Both the position numbers and the translations under genes were made by a program. This document shows positions 23,490 to 31,306 of a stretch of 64,000 bases of DNA, one piece after another. The notes under the pieces are model-generated. The model searched no databases and was not told the DNA's origin. It saw only the letters and a list, made by a program, of their open reading frames with translations. The stretch is from JBFGCT01 sp963825565 (GTDB lineage: Bacteria; Actinomycetota; Acidimicrobiia; Acidimicrobiales; Ilumatobacteraceae), in NCBI GenBank assembly GCA_963825565.1, contig CAWGTW010000008.1, forward strand, positions 133,898 to 197,897. Reading direction: 5' to 3'. Position 1 is the first letter of the stretch, and the number at the start of each line of letters is the position of its first letter.

Positions 23490-26417
23490 ATGGCGATCTC
23501 GTGTGCGTACTGCGGCGGAGAGCACGACGTGCCGGCCGATGTCAGGGCATGCTGGAACGACGGCGGTCGCCAGGAGATCCCGGTCGACGAGTCGCCGCCG
23601 ATCGACCCGGAGCCCGACGGGATCGAGCCGGTGCCCGAAACGGAGACGTCCGGCGGCGATCGGGGCGATGGCACGCTGTTCGGAGGTGGAGGCGGGCGGG
23701 AACCTCGTCGACCGGCCCGATCGCGACCGGTGCGGGCGCGCCCGGCCCCCGACGACGTCCCCCGCGGCGTCGCGCAGAGCGGGGCCGGCCCCGACCGGCT
23801 CGGGCGGCACGCGGTCGTCGCCCCCGATGCCGACGTCCCTCCGCCGTGGGCCGCGGCCGACCGGGTCCTGATCACGCCGGCGACGCTCGACCAGCCGGGG
23901 GCGGTGCTCGATCGGCTGCGCGCCGCGGGGCACGAGCGGCAGCGCCTCGTGATCGAGGTGGCGGCCGACCTCGATCGCCCACCGGCGCTCGCCACCGACG
24001 CCCCGCCGTACGAGCTCGGCGCCCGGTTCGCGTTCGAGCTCGACGAGCTGTACCACCTCGTCTGGTCGAACGCGGTCGACCTGCGCTCGCCGGAGCCGGC
24101 CTGGGTCGTGCTCGACCGCGCCGTCGCCGCCGGGGCGACCGCGCTGCCGCCGGGCGCGACCGGCGACATCGAGCTGCCGACCGGCGAGGCGGTGTGGCTC
24201 GACGGCGGGCCGCTGCGCCACACCGAGCCGATCGACGGCGTCCCGGTGCTGCACGCCGTCGCCGTCGAGCACGGCTCGTTCGCCGTGCCCGGTCCGAACA
24301 CGTCGGGGGCCGAGCTCGCCGCCGACCAGCTCGCCGCGGTCACCCACGCCGGCGGCGCGGCCCGCATCGTCGCCCCGGCCGGCTCGGGCAAGACCCGCGT
24401 CCTGACCGAGCGGGCTCGCCACCTGCTCGGCACCTGGAACCTCCCGGCGAGCGCGGTGGTGCTCGTCGCGTTCAACAAGCGGGCGCAGGAGGAGATGACC
24501 GAGCGCACTCGCGACCTGCCGGGGTTGCAGATCCGCACGCTGAACTCGCTCGCCCTGGCGATCGTCAACGGGACCCCGCCGTTCCGCGCCGCGTCGCGGT
24601 CGTGGAGAACGATCGACGAACTCGAGGTCCGGCGGATCATCGGCGAGCTGGTCGGCTTCCCGAGGCGCCGCAACAGCGACCCGGTCGCCCCCTGGATCGA
24701 GGCGCTCAGCCTGATCCGGCTCGGGCTGGTCGACCCCGTCGAAGCCGAGGCGCGCTACGGCGGTGACGTCGACGGCCTGGCCGGCGTCTGGCCGCGGTAC
24801 CGGGATGCCCTCGACCGCCAACGCGTGGTCGACTTCGACGACCAGGTCCACCGGGCGTTGCTCGTCCTGCTCACCGACCCCGCCGCCCGGCGCGACGCGC
24901 AACGGGCGTGCCGCGTGATGCTCGTCGACGAGTTCCAGGACCTGACGCCCGCCCACCTCCTGATGATCCGCCTGCTGGCCGCGCCCGGCGGGGCGGTGTT
25001 CGGCGTCGGCGACGACGATCAGACGATCTACGGCTACAACGGCGCCGATCCGGCCTGGCTGATCGACTTCGGCGAGCTGTTCCCCGGGGCCGGCGACCAC
25101 CCGCTCGAGGTCAACTACCGCTGCCCGGCCGGCATCGTCGAATCGGTCGACCGGCTGCTGCGCCACAACCGGCGCCGGGTCCCGAAGCTGATCCGCGCCG
25201 AGTCGGCCGACCGCGGCGGCTGGACGGTCGACGGAGCGGTCGACGCGGTCGCCTCGACGTCCGCTGCCGTCGCCGGGACGATCGACAGCGGGGCCGCGCC
25301 CGCCGACATCGCCGTCCTCACACGGGTCAACGCGCTCCTCGCGCCGGTCCAGGTCGCGCTGACGACGGCGGGCGTGCCGATCGCCGGCGGGGTCGGGCGG
25401 GAGTTCGTCGATCGGACTTCGGTCCGCACGGTGCTCGCCTGGCTGCGGCTGGCGTCGGCGTCGGGTCCGTTCGAGGCCGACGACCTGCGCGAGGCGCTGC
25501 GGCGGCCATCGCGGTCGTTCCATCCCCGCATCACCGACTGGGTGTGCGAGCAGCGCGACGTGGTCGACCTGATCCGGCTGGCCGGGCGGCTGAACAACGA
25601 GCGCGACGCCGAACGGGTGAAGGAGTTCGCCGCCGACGTCCAGACGATGCAGCAGCGAGCCGCGTCCGGGGCGCCGACCTCCGACCTCGTCTTCACGCTG
25701 GTCGACGAGATCGGCCTGGCCGGGTCGGTGGCCACGCTCGACGCGACACGGCGGGGCATGAACCGCTCGGCCCAGGGCGACGACCTCACCGCGGTCCAGC
25801 ACCTCGCCGCACTGCACGACGACGCCGGCACGTTCGAGCGCTGGCTGCGCGGCAGGCTGTCGGTCGAGCGGTCGGCCGAGGGGGTGGTCCTGGCGACCGT
25901 CCATCGCGTCAAGGGGCAGGAGTGGGCACATGTCGTCGTCCACTTCGCCGACGCCGAGCAGTACCCGCATCGCCTCGCCGACGACGTCGAGGAGGAGCGG
26001 CGCCTCTTCCACGTCGCGCTGACGAGGGCAGGCCGCCACGCGACGATCGTCACCGGCTCGAGGCCGAGCCCGTTCGTCGCGGAGCTGACCACCGAGCCCA
26101 CCGCCGATCGTGTCGTGTCCGCCCATGTGGCGCAGCGGGCGCCGGCGGCGAAGCAGGGCGGGCGATCCGGCGCCGACCCGGTGGCCGACCTCGACCCGGA
26201 CGCGGCCGCGCGGTTCGAGGCGCTCAAGGTGTTGCGCAACGAGCTGCGCGACGGCAAACCGGCCTACGTGGTGTTCGACAACAAGACGCTCGCTGCGATC
26301 GCCCGCACCGCGCCGACGACGCGCCAGGAGCTGGCCCGGATCTCCGGTGTCGGACCCGCCAAGCTCGACCGCTACGGCGAGTCGGTCATCGAGTTGATCA
26401 CGGGTCTGACGCGTTGA
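23490..26417 (+). CDS. UvrD/Rep-family superfamily 1 DNA helicase with HRDC domain
   Basis: A 975-residue protein. The N terminus has a possible zinc knuckle (Cys5, Cys8, Cys22 in SCAYCGGEHDVPADVRAC), then about 250 residues with no recognised fold. The SF1A motor follows: Walker A APAGSGKTRVL at about residues 295-303, motif Ia VAFNKRAQEEM, Walker B VMLVDEFQDLTP, motif III GVGDDDQTIYGYNGA, motif IV NYRCP, motif V TVHRVKGQEWAHVVV and motif VI RLFHVALTRA. The last about 80 residues form an HRDC domain (ALKVLRNELRDGKPAYVVFD to SGVGPAKLDRYGE). It is probably a 3'-5' helicase in DNA repair. The N-terminal extension is unusual for UvrD. It overlaps the convergent glycosyltransferase by 20 bases. 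Confidence 0.9.
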   Translation: MAISCAYCGGEHDVPADVRACWNDGGRQEIPVDESPPIDPEPDGIEPVPETETSGGDRGDGTLFGGGGGREPRRPARSRPVRARPAPDDVPRGVAQSGAGPDRLGRHAVVAPDADVPPPWAAADRVLITPATLDQPGAVLDRLRAAGHERQRLVIEVAADLDRPPALATDAPPYELGARFAFELDELYHLVWSNAVDLRSPEPAWVVLDRAVAAGATALPPGATGDIELPTGEAVWLDGGPLRHTEPIDGVPVLHAVAVEHGSFAVPGPNTSGAELAADQLAAVTHAGGAARIVAPAGSGKTRVLTERARHLLGTWNLPASAVVLVAFNKRAQEEMTERTRDLPGLQIRTLNSLALAIVNGTPPFRAASRSWRTIDELEVRRIIGELVGFPRRRNSDPVAPWIEALSLIRLGLVDPVEAEARYGGDVDGLAGVWPRYRDALDRQRVVDFDDQVHRALLVLLTDPAARRDAQRACRVMLVDEFQDLTPAHLLMIRLLAAPGGAVFGVGDDDQTIYGYNGADPAWLIDFGELFPGAGDHPLEVNYRCPAGIVESVDRLLRHNRRRVPKLIRAESADRGGWTVDGAVDAVASTSAAVAGTIDSGAAPADIAVLTRVNALLAPVQVALTTAGVPIAGGVGREFVDRTSVRTVLAWLRLASASGPFEADDLREALRRPSRSFHPRITDWVCEQRDVVDLIRLAGRLNNERDAERVKEFAADVQTMQQRAASGAPTSDLVFTLVDEIGLAGSVATLDATRRGMNRSAQGDDLTAVQHLAALHDDAGTFERWLRGRLSVERSAEGVVLATVHRVKGQEWAHVVVHFADAEQYPHRLADDVEEERRLFHVALTRAGRHATIVTGSRPSPFVAELTTEPTADRVVSAHVAQRAPAAKQGGRSGADPVADLDPDAAARFEALKVLRNELRDGKPAYVVFDNKTLAAIARTAPTTRQELARISGVGPAKLDRYGESVIELITGLTR

Positions 26418-27387
26418 CCGCGACCGGGTCAGCGCGGCGCCGGCCGCTCAGGGCCACGAAGCTGGCCGATCGAGCGATCCCGCCCGGCAGCAGGCCGTCG
26501 CGCCGGGCATGCACGGCCCGCCGGATCGGGCCGAGGTCCGGCAGTTCGAGGAACCTCTCGATCACCGCGATGTCCCGCGGATCGAGCGCGTCCCGATGGC
26601 GATCGAGGAGCAACTCGGCCCGGGTGAACCACCCGATCACCGCGACACGTCGCCGCCGCCACTGCGCCAGGACCTCGAGCGCCCGGCGCGGCATGGTCGC
26701 CGGCGAGTGGCGGCGGGCGCCGACGACGTTGGTCCCGTGCTGGCGGTACAGCACGGTGGGCGCGGTGAGGAACCTCGAGGACCCGAGTGCCGATCCGACG
26801 GTAGCGACCCACCAATCGTGGTCCGACAGCACCGGCGGCACCGGAGCGGCGGCGTCGCAGAGCGGGCGGTTGAGCAGGATCGAGCACCCGGTGACGACGT
26901 TCTGCGCGAGCAACCCGGCGAGTGACCGGGCACGGGTCGGGTCGAGACGGGTCATCGACCAGTACGACTCGTCGATCGTGTCCAGTCGTTCGTCGACCAC
27001 CCGCAGGTCGGAGTACACGTAGGCGGGGGCGCCCTGGCGTCCTGCGCGCTCGACCGTCTGCAGCAGGTCGAGGCTCGTGGACAGCTTGTCGGGCAGCCAC
27101 ACGTCGTCCTGGTCGCACAGGGCGACGTAGGGCGCGACCGACCGCTGCAGGAGCAGCGAGAAGTTCCGTGCCGCGCCGAGGTTCCCGTCGGCGTCGCGCA
27201 GTACGGTCACCCGGTCGGGATGGAGCCGGCCGAACTCGTCGAGGATCGCTGGAGTTCCGTCCCGTGAACCGTCGTCGCGGGCGAACAGATGCCAGTCCTG
27301 ATGCGTTTGGGCGGCGATCGAATCGAGCTGTGCCGCGAGGAACGGCTCGCCGTCGTAGGTGGCGAGGACGATGTCGATGCGTGGCAT
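26398..27387 (-). CDS. glycosyltransferase family 2
   Basis: A 329-residue GT-A fold enzyme. It begins MPRIDIVLATYDGEPFLAAQL, followed by LFARDDGSRDGTPAILDEF (nucleotide-binding Asp pair), GNLGAARNFSLLL and YVALCDQDDVWLPDKL, which carries the DxD-like metal motif. The C-terminal half has SDHDWWVA. This matches bacterial rhamnosyl- or galactosyltransferases that build cell-surface polysaccharide (RfbF-like). Donor and acceptor are not predictable. It starts at ATG 27387, three bases after the stop of a 29-codon open frame that has a strong ribosome-binding site. Confidence 0.87.
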   Translation of the reverse strand: MPRIDIVLATYDGEPFLAAQLDSIAAQTHQDWHLFARDDGSRDGTPAILDEFGRLHPDRVTVLRDADGNLGAARNFSLLLQRSVAPYVALCDQDDVWLPDKLSTSLDLLQTVERAGRQGAPAYVYSDLRVVDERLDTIDESYWSMTRLDPTRARSLAGLLAQNVVTGCSILLNRPLCDAAAPVPPVLSDHDWWVATVGSALGSSRFLTAPTVLYRQHGTNVVGARRHSPATMPRRALEVLAQWRRRRVAVIGWFTRAELLLDRHRDALDPRDIAVIERFLELPDLGPIRRAVHARRDGLLPGGIARSASFVALSGRRRADPVAVNASDP

Positions 27388-27390
27388 CGC

Positions 27391-27480
27391 TCAGGTGCCC
27401 CCGATGTGGGCGATCTCGACGATCGCCGGGAGGTCGGCGCGAGGCGTCGCCGACCGGCGCATCAGCGTGCGAACGTCCAT
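27391..27480 (-). CDS. 29-residue peptide upstream of the glycosyltransferase
   Basis: ATG 27480 is preceded by GGGGAGGG six bases upstream, far better than most ribosome-binding sites here. The frame encodes a 29-residue peptide beginning MDVRTLMRRS and ending PAIVEIAHIGGT. It stops three bases before the glycosyltransferase ATG. It may be a leader peptide controlling that gene by translational coupling, or a genuine small protein. No family recognised. Confidence 0.45.
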   Translation of the reverse strand: MDVRTLMRRSATPRADLPAIVEIAHIGGT

Positions 27481-27606
27481 CGACCCTCCCCTCGTCACGT
27501 GCCGGCCGGCGCTGCTCCGCCGCCGACGGTAGCGGGAAACGGTCGGTGCCGGCGCCGCCGGGGCGCGCGATCGACGGTGCGGGCGACTGGCCGCTACGGT
27601 GCGGGG

Positions 27607-28239
27607 ATGGACGTCGAGTATCCCACCTGGCGGGGCTGGATGCACGCGGCCGCCTTCTTCGCCGCGATCCCCGCCGGCGTCGTGCTGATCCTCGTCGCCG
27701 ATCGGGCGGCGGCGCGCACCTCGGCGGCGATCTATGCGGTCACGTTGCTGCTCGTGTTCGGGACGTCGGCCGCGTACCACCGGCTCGCCCGGTCCGAACG
27801 GTCACGGCGGATCATGCAGCGGCTCGACCATTCGATGATCTACCTGCTGATCGCTGGGAGCTACGTGCCGATCGGGGTGCTCGTGCTCCCGCCGGCGTGG
27901 GGGATCCCGCTGCTCGTCGTGCTCGGCGTGGCGGCCGGGGTCGGGATCGTGATGAAGCTTGCGGTGTTCCACCGCGCCAAGTGGTTCGCATCCGCGTTGT
28001 ATCCGATGATGGGCTGGGCGGCGATCGTGGCGATGCCGGTGCTGATCGATCGGTTGACCGCAACGCAGCTCACGTTGATCGTCGCCGGCGGCATCGCCTA
28101 CACGGTCGGGTTCCCGGTGCTGCTGACCCGCCGGCCCAACCCGTGGCCGCGCACGTTCGGATACCACGAGGTGTGGCACAGCTTCACCGTGATCGCCGCC
28201 GTCCTGCACTTCGTGGCGATCAGCGCGGTCGTCGCCTGA
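27607..28239 (+). CDS. hemolysin III / PAQR-family membrane protein
   Basis: A 210-residue protein with seven predicted helices. The family's metal-site residues are present: SAAYHRL in helix 2, LDHSMIYLLIAGSYVP in helix 3 and GYHEVWHSFTVIAAVLHF in helix 7 (conserved Ser, Asp, three His). This is the YqfA/HlyIII branch of the PAQR superfamily, which includes hydrolase-like membrane proteins related to ceramidases. The haemolytic name is historical. The start ATG 27607 follows GCGGGG. Its stop lies four bases before the next gene. Confidence 0.9.
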   Translation: MDVEYPTWRGWMHAAAFFAAIPAGVVLILVADRAAARTSAAIYAVTLLLVFGTSAAYHRLARSERSRRIMQRLDHSMIYLLIAGSYVPIGVLVLPPAWGIPLLVVLGVAAGVGIVMKLAVFHRAKWFASALYPMMGWAAIVAMPVLIDRLTATQLTLIVAGGIAYTVGFPVLLTRRPNPWPRTFGYHEVWHSFTVIAAVLHFVAISAVVA

Positions 28240-28243
28240 GCCG

Positions 28244-29176
28244 ATGCCCGGTCGGCGGCTGTTCGATCGGGTCGTCGTCGTCGACTGGAGCGCGGCGTCG
28301 ACCCCCAAATGGGGCGCGGATTCGATCTGGATCGCGACCGTCGACCGCCGCGGGCGTCGGGTCGAGAACCTGCCGACGCGCCGCGTCGCAGAGGATCGGC
28401 TGGCCGGCCTGCTCGACGACGCGGAGGGCGACCGCACGCTGCTCGGCGTCGACTTCTCGCTCGGGTACCCGGCGGGAACCGCTGCCGCTCTCGGTCTGGA
28501 CGGGACGCCGTGGCGGGCGATGTGGACGGTGCTCGACGCCGAGATCGACGACGACGGCGGCAACCGCAACAACCGGTTCCGGGTCGCTGCCGACCTCAAC
28601 GCGCTCGTCGACGGACCGGGTCCGTTCTGGGGCCGGCCGGCGGGGCGCCGGCTGCCGGGGCTGACGCCGACCAAGGTGCACAACGCCGCGGTTCCCGAGT
28701 GGCGGGCGGTCGAAGTGGCCCTGCGGTCGCAGGGGTGGCGCCCGTTCTCGTCCTGGCAGCTGCTCGGCGCCGGTTGCGTCGGGAGCCAGAGCCTCGTCGG
28801 GATCCCGATCGTCGAGCGAGTCCGCCGGCGCGGGGGAGCGCGCGTCGACGTCTGGCCGTTCACCACCGGCCTCGAGGCGCCCGCGCCCGGGTGGGGAGGG
28901 CTGGTCGTCGCCGAGGTCTGGCCCTCGCTCGTCGACATCGCCGCCGCGCCGCATCAGGTCCGCGATGCCGCGCAGGTCGACGCCCTCGCCGAGTGGTTGA
29001 CCGAGCTCGATCGCCGCGGGCGGCTCGGCGCGGCGTTCGCACCCGTCGTCGACCAGCCCACGGAGCGCGCCGCGGTCGCCGAGGAAGGGTGGATCCTCGG
29101 CGTTCCCGCGACGGCGCCGGCGTCCCCCGCAGCGCTCGCTGCGTCTCCCGCGACCGCCGCGGTCGGAACCGGGTGA
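28244..29176 (+). CDS. conserved protein with DWSA motif, possible RNase H-like fold
   Basis: A 310-residue cytosolic protein beginning MPGRRLFDRVVVVDWSAAST. Conserved-looking blocks are KWGADSIWIATVDRRGR, LLGVDFSLGYPAG, NRNNRFRVAADLN, GLTPTKVHNAAVPEWR, SWQLLGAGCVGSQSLVGIP and DVWPFTTG. The repeated acidic strand ends (VVDWS, GVDFS) are reminiscent of DUF429-type RNase H-like proteins. Similar sequences in other bacteria have been labelled as molybdopterin-guanine dinucleotide or cobalamin related, but I see no direct evidence for that. It is flanked within four to six bases by hemolysin III and the ABC ATPase. The tail is Ala/Pro-rich. Confidence 0.6.
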   Translation: MPGRRLFDRVVVVDWSAASTPKWGADSIWIATVDRRGRRVENLPTRRVAEDRLAGLLDDAEGDRTLLGVDFSLGYPAGTAAALGLDGTPWRAMWTVLDAEIDDDGGNRNNRFRVAADLNALVDGPGPFWGRPAGRRLPGLTPTKVHNAAVPEWRAVEVALRSQGWRPFSSWQLLGAGCVGSQSLVGIPIVERVRRRGGARVDVWPFTTGLEAPAPGWGGLVVAEVWPSLVDIAAAPHQVRDAAQVDALAEWLTELDRRGRLGAAFAPVVDQPTERAAVAEEGWILGVPATAPASPAALAASPATAAVGTG

Positions 29177-29182
29177 GCGCCG

Positions 29183-30254
29183 ATGGCCGTCGTCGAACTG
29201 CGCCACGTGTCGGTCGAGCTCGACGGCGAGCAGGCCCTGCGCGACGTGTCGCTCGTCGCCGGCGACGGGGAGCTGCTGGCGATCGTCGGCTCGTCGGGCA
29301 GCGGCAAGACCACGCTGCTCCGCGCGGTCGCCGGGCTCGATCGGCCGACGGCGGGCAGCGTGCACATCGCCGACGCCGACGTCACCCGCGCATCGCCCGC
29401 GTCCCGCGACATCGGGATGGTGTTCCAGCAGCCGGCGCTGCTCCCCAACCGCAACGTCCGACGCAACGTGTCGTTCCCGCTGGAGATCCGCCATCAGGAG
29501 GTCGCCGAGATCCGGCGGCGGGTCAACGCCGAGGTACGGGCGCTGCGGATCGAGGAACTGCTGCTCAAGCGCCCCGCCCAGCTGTCGCGCGGCGAGGTCC
29601 AGCTCGTCCAGATCGCCCGCGCCCTGGTGCGGGTCCCGTCGGCGCTGCTGCTCGACGAGCCGTTCGCCACCCTCGATCCCGAGCTCAAGCATCGGATGCG
29701 TGCCGAGATCGGGTTGCTGCAGCGGGGATACCGGGTCACGACGTTGATGACGACCAATGATCCCGACGATGTGGCGTCGCTGCCGGATCGCCTCGCCGTG
29801 CTGGACGCCGGGCGGCTGGTGCAGGTCGGGACCCGCGCCGAGGTCCATCGGTCGCCGGTGACCCTGTCAGCGGCGATGGCCACCGGGTTGATCTCGACGA
29901 TCCCGGTGACCGTACGCGCCGAGGACGACGGACTGTGGCTGGTGCGCGATGACCCGTCCGAGGGGCTCGCGCTTCGGCTGCGGGCCGAGCCGGCGCTGGC
30001 CGACCGCGCCGGCGAGCAGGTCGTGCTCGGGGTCCGTCCCGAGGACGTCCGCATCGGCGGGGGCGGCGGCCTCCGCGGCAGGGTCGTCGCGCGTCGTCCC
30101 CGGGGCGTCGTCGACGATCTGGTGCCGGATCGCCGGGCACACGGTGTGGATCCAGCGCGCCGAGTCGCCGGTCGAGGTGGACGACGTGATCCCGGTCGAG
30201 TTCCGCCGCTCGACGCTCTTCGACGCAACCAGCGGCTACGCGATCACGCGTTGA
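29183..30254 (+). CDS. ABC transporter ATP-binding protein (UgpC/MalK-like), frameshifted in the C-terminal domain
   Basis: The ATPase domain has Walker A SSGSGKTTLLRA, Q-loop FQQPALLPNRNVRRNV and Walker B ALLLDEPFATLDPE. The signature is LSRGEVQLVQIARAL instead of LSGGQ. The H-loop reads LMTTNDPDDVASL, with Asn where the catalytic His normally sits. The C-terminal TOBE-like domain (VVLGVRPEDVRIGG) continues only after a one-base shift near 30085-30092, then runs RVVPGASSTIWCRIAGHTVW to the stop at 30254. The uncorrected frame reads on through antisense sequence to 31525. No permease or binding protein is adjacent, so this is an orphan ATPase. With two altered catalytic motifs it may be a regulatory or poorly hydrolysing subunit. 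Confidence 0.8.
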
Positions 30255-30279
30255 CGACCGGTGTCAGACACCGGTCGTC
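30253..30279. terminator. bidirectional hairpin terminator
   Basis: GACGACCGGTGT (30253-30264) and ACACCGGTCGTC (30268-30279) form a perfect 12-bp stem with a CAG loop. It sits between the convergent ABC ATPase and korB, overlapping the ATPase stop codon. Its core CCGGTGTCAGACACCGG recurs at 35858-35874. Confidence 0.8.
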
Positions 30280-30283
30280 GACG

Positions 30284-31306
30284 TCAGTCGACGAGCCAGG
30301 TGCCGTTGGTGCGGATGAGCGCGGCGAGGTCGCCCGGGCCGCGCCGCTCGCTCGCCGTCATCACCTGGTCGCCGACCAACGCCGTGAACTCGGGGCGCAA
30401 CGCCTCGCGGAAGACGCCGAACGGGGTCGGCGAGTGGTCGTCGGTGTTGAGCCGGGAGAGCGCGAACGCCAGCGACGGATACGGGTGGTACCGGTCGTGG
30501 ACGAGGATGCGGTCGAGCCCGACGTCGGCGACATCGACGAGCTGCAGGTGGCCGTCGGACGCCATCATCACCCCGCGCTGCTTGTCGGCCCCGAACAGGA
30601 TCGGCTCCCCGTCGACCAGGTCGATCATCATGTCGTCCCGGTGCTGCTTCTTGGTCACGTCTTCGAACTGGCCGTCGTTGAAGACGTTGCAGTTCTGGTA
30701 GATCTCGACGAACGACGCGCCGCGGTGCTCGTGGGCGGCCCGGAACGTCTCCATCATGTGCTTGCGGTCGAGGTCGTGCGTGCGGGCGACGAAGCTTGCC
30801 TCGGCCCCGAGCGCGACCGACAGCGGGTTGAACGGATGGTCGACCGACCCCATCGGCGTCGATTTGGTGACCTTGCCGAGCTCGGAGGTGGGGGAGTACT
30901 GGCCCTTGGTCAGCCCGTAGATCCGGTTGTTGAACAGCAGGATGTTCAAGTTGACGTTGCGGCGCAGCGCGTGGATCAGGTGGTTGCCGCCGATCGACAG
31001 CCCGTCGCCGTCACCGGTGATCACCCAGACCTCGAGGTCGGGGCGGGCGACGGCGATGCCGGTGGCGATCGCCGGGGCCCGGCCGTGGATCGAGTGCATC
31101 CCGTAGGTGTTCATGTAGTACGGGAACCGGCTCGAGCAGCCGATCCCGGACACGAACACCGTGTTCTCGGGAGCGACGCCGAGGTCGGGCATCAGTTGCT
31201 GGACGGCGAGCAGGATGCCGTAGTCGCCGCAGCCGGGGCACCAGCGGACCTCCTGGTCGCTGGTCCAGTCCTTCTTGGTCGTGACGGCCACCTGGGCGGT
31301 GTTCAC
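30284..31306 (-). CDS. korB: 2-oxoacid:ferredoxin oxidoreductase, beta subunit
   Basis: A 340-residue TPP-binding subunit from GTG 31306 with a strong GGAGGTG ribosome-binding site. The N terminus has DQEVRWCPGCGDYGIL (one cluster ligand pair). Then FVSGIGCSSRFPYYMNTYGMHSIHGRAP and the TPP motif ITGDGDGLSIGGNHLIHALRRN with LLFNNRIYGLTKGQYSP. This is the KorB/PorB family. With KorA it oxidatively decarboxylates 2-oxoglutarate to succinyl-CoA, passing electrons to ferredoxin. Many actinobacteria use it in place of, or besides, the 2-oxoglutarate dehydrogenase complex. Its start overlaps the korA stop by four bases. Confidence 0.93.
   Translation of the reverse strand: MNTAQVAVTTKKDWTSDQEVRWCPGCGDYGILLAVQQLMPDLGVAPENTVFVSGIGCSSRFPYYMNTYGMHSIHGRAPAIATGIAVARPDLEVWVITGDGDGLSIGGNHLIHALRRNVNLNILLFNNRIYGLTKGQYSPTSELGKVTKSTPMGSVDHPFNPLSVALGAEASFVARTHDLDRKHMMETFRAAHEHRGASFVEIYQNCNVFNDGQFEDVTKKQHRDDMMIDLVDGEPILFGADKQRGVMMASDGHLQLVDVADVGLDRILVHDRYHPYPSLAFALSRLNTDDHSPTPFGVFREALRPEFTALVGDQVMTASERRGPGDLAALIRTNGTWLVD

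Noticed and set aside
23034..26126. A 1030-codon antisense frame across the helicase gene
   Set aside because: Arg/Asp/Val-rich shadow with no domain; the helicase carries all SF1 motifs.
27391..27480. Lasso peptide or RiPP precursor
   Set aside because: No cyclase, protease or RRE gene nearby; the partner gene is a plain GT2.
28244..29176. Molybdopterin-guanine dinucleotide biosynthesis gene
   Set aside because: No nucleotide-binding motif of MobA/MobB is visible; the label is not supported by the sequence.
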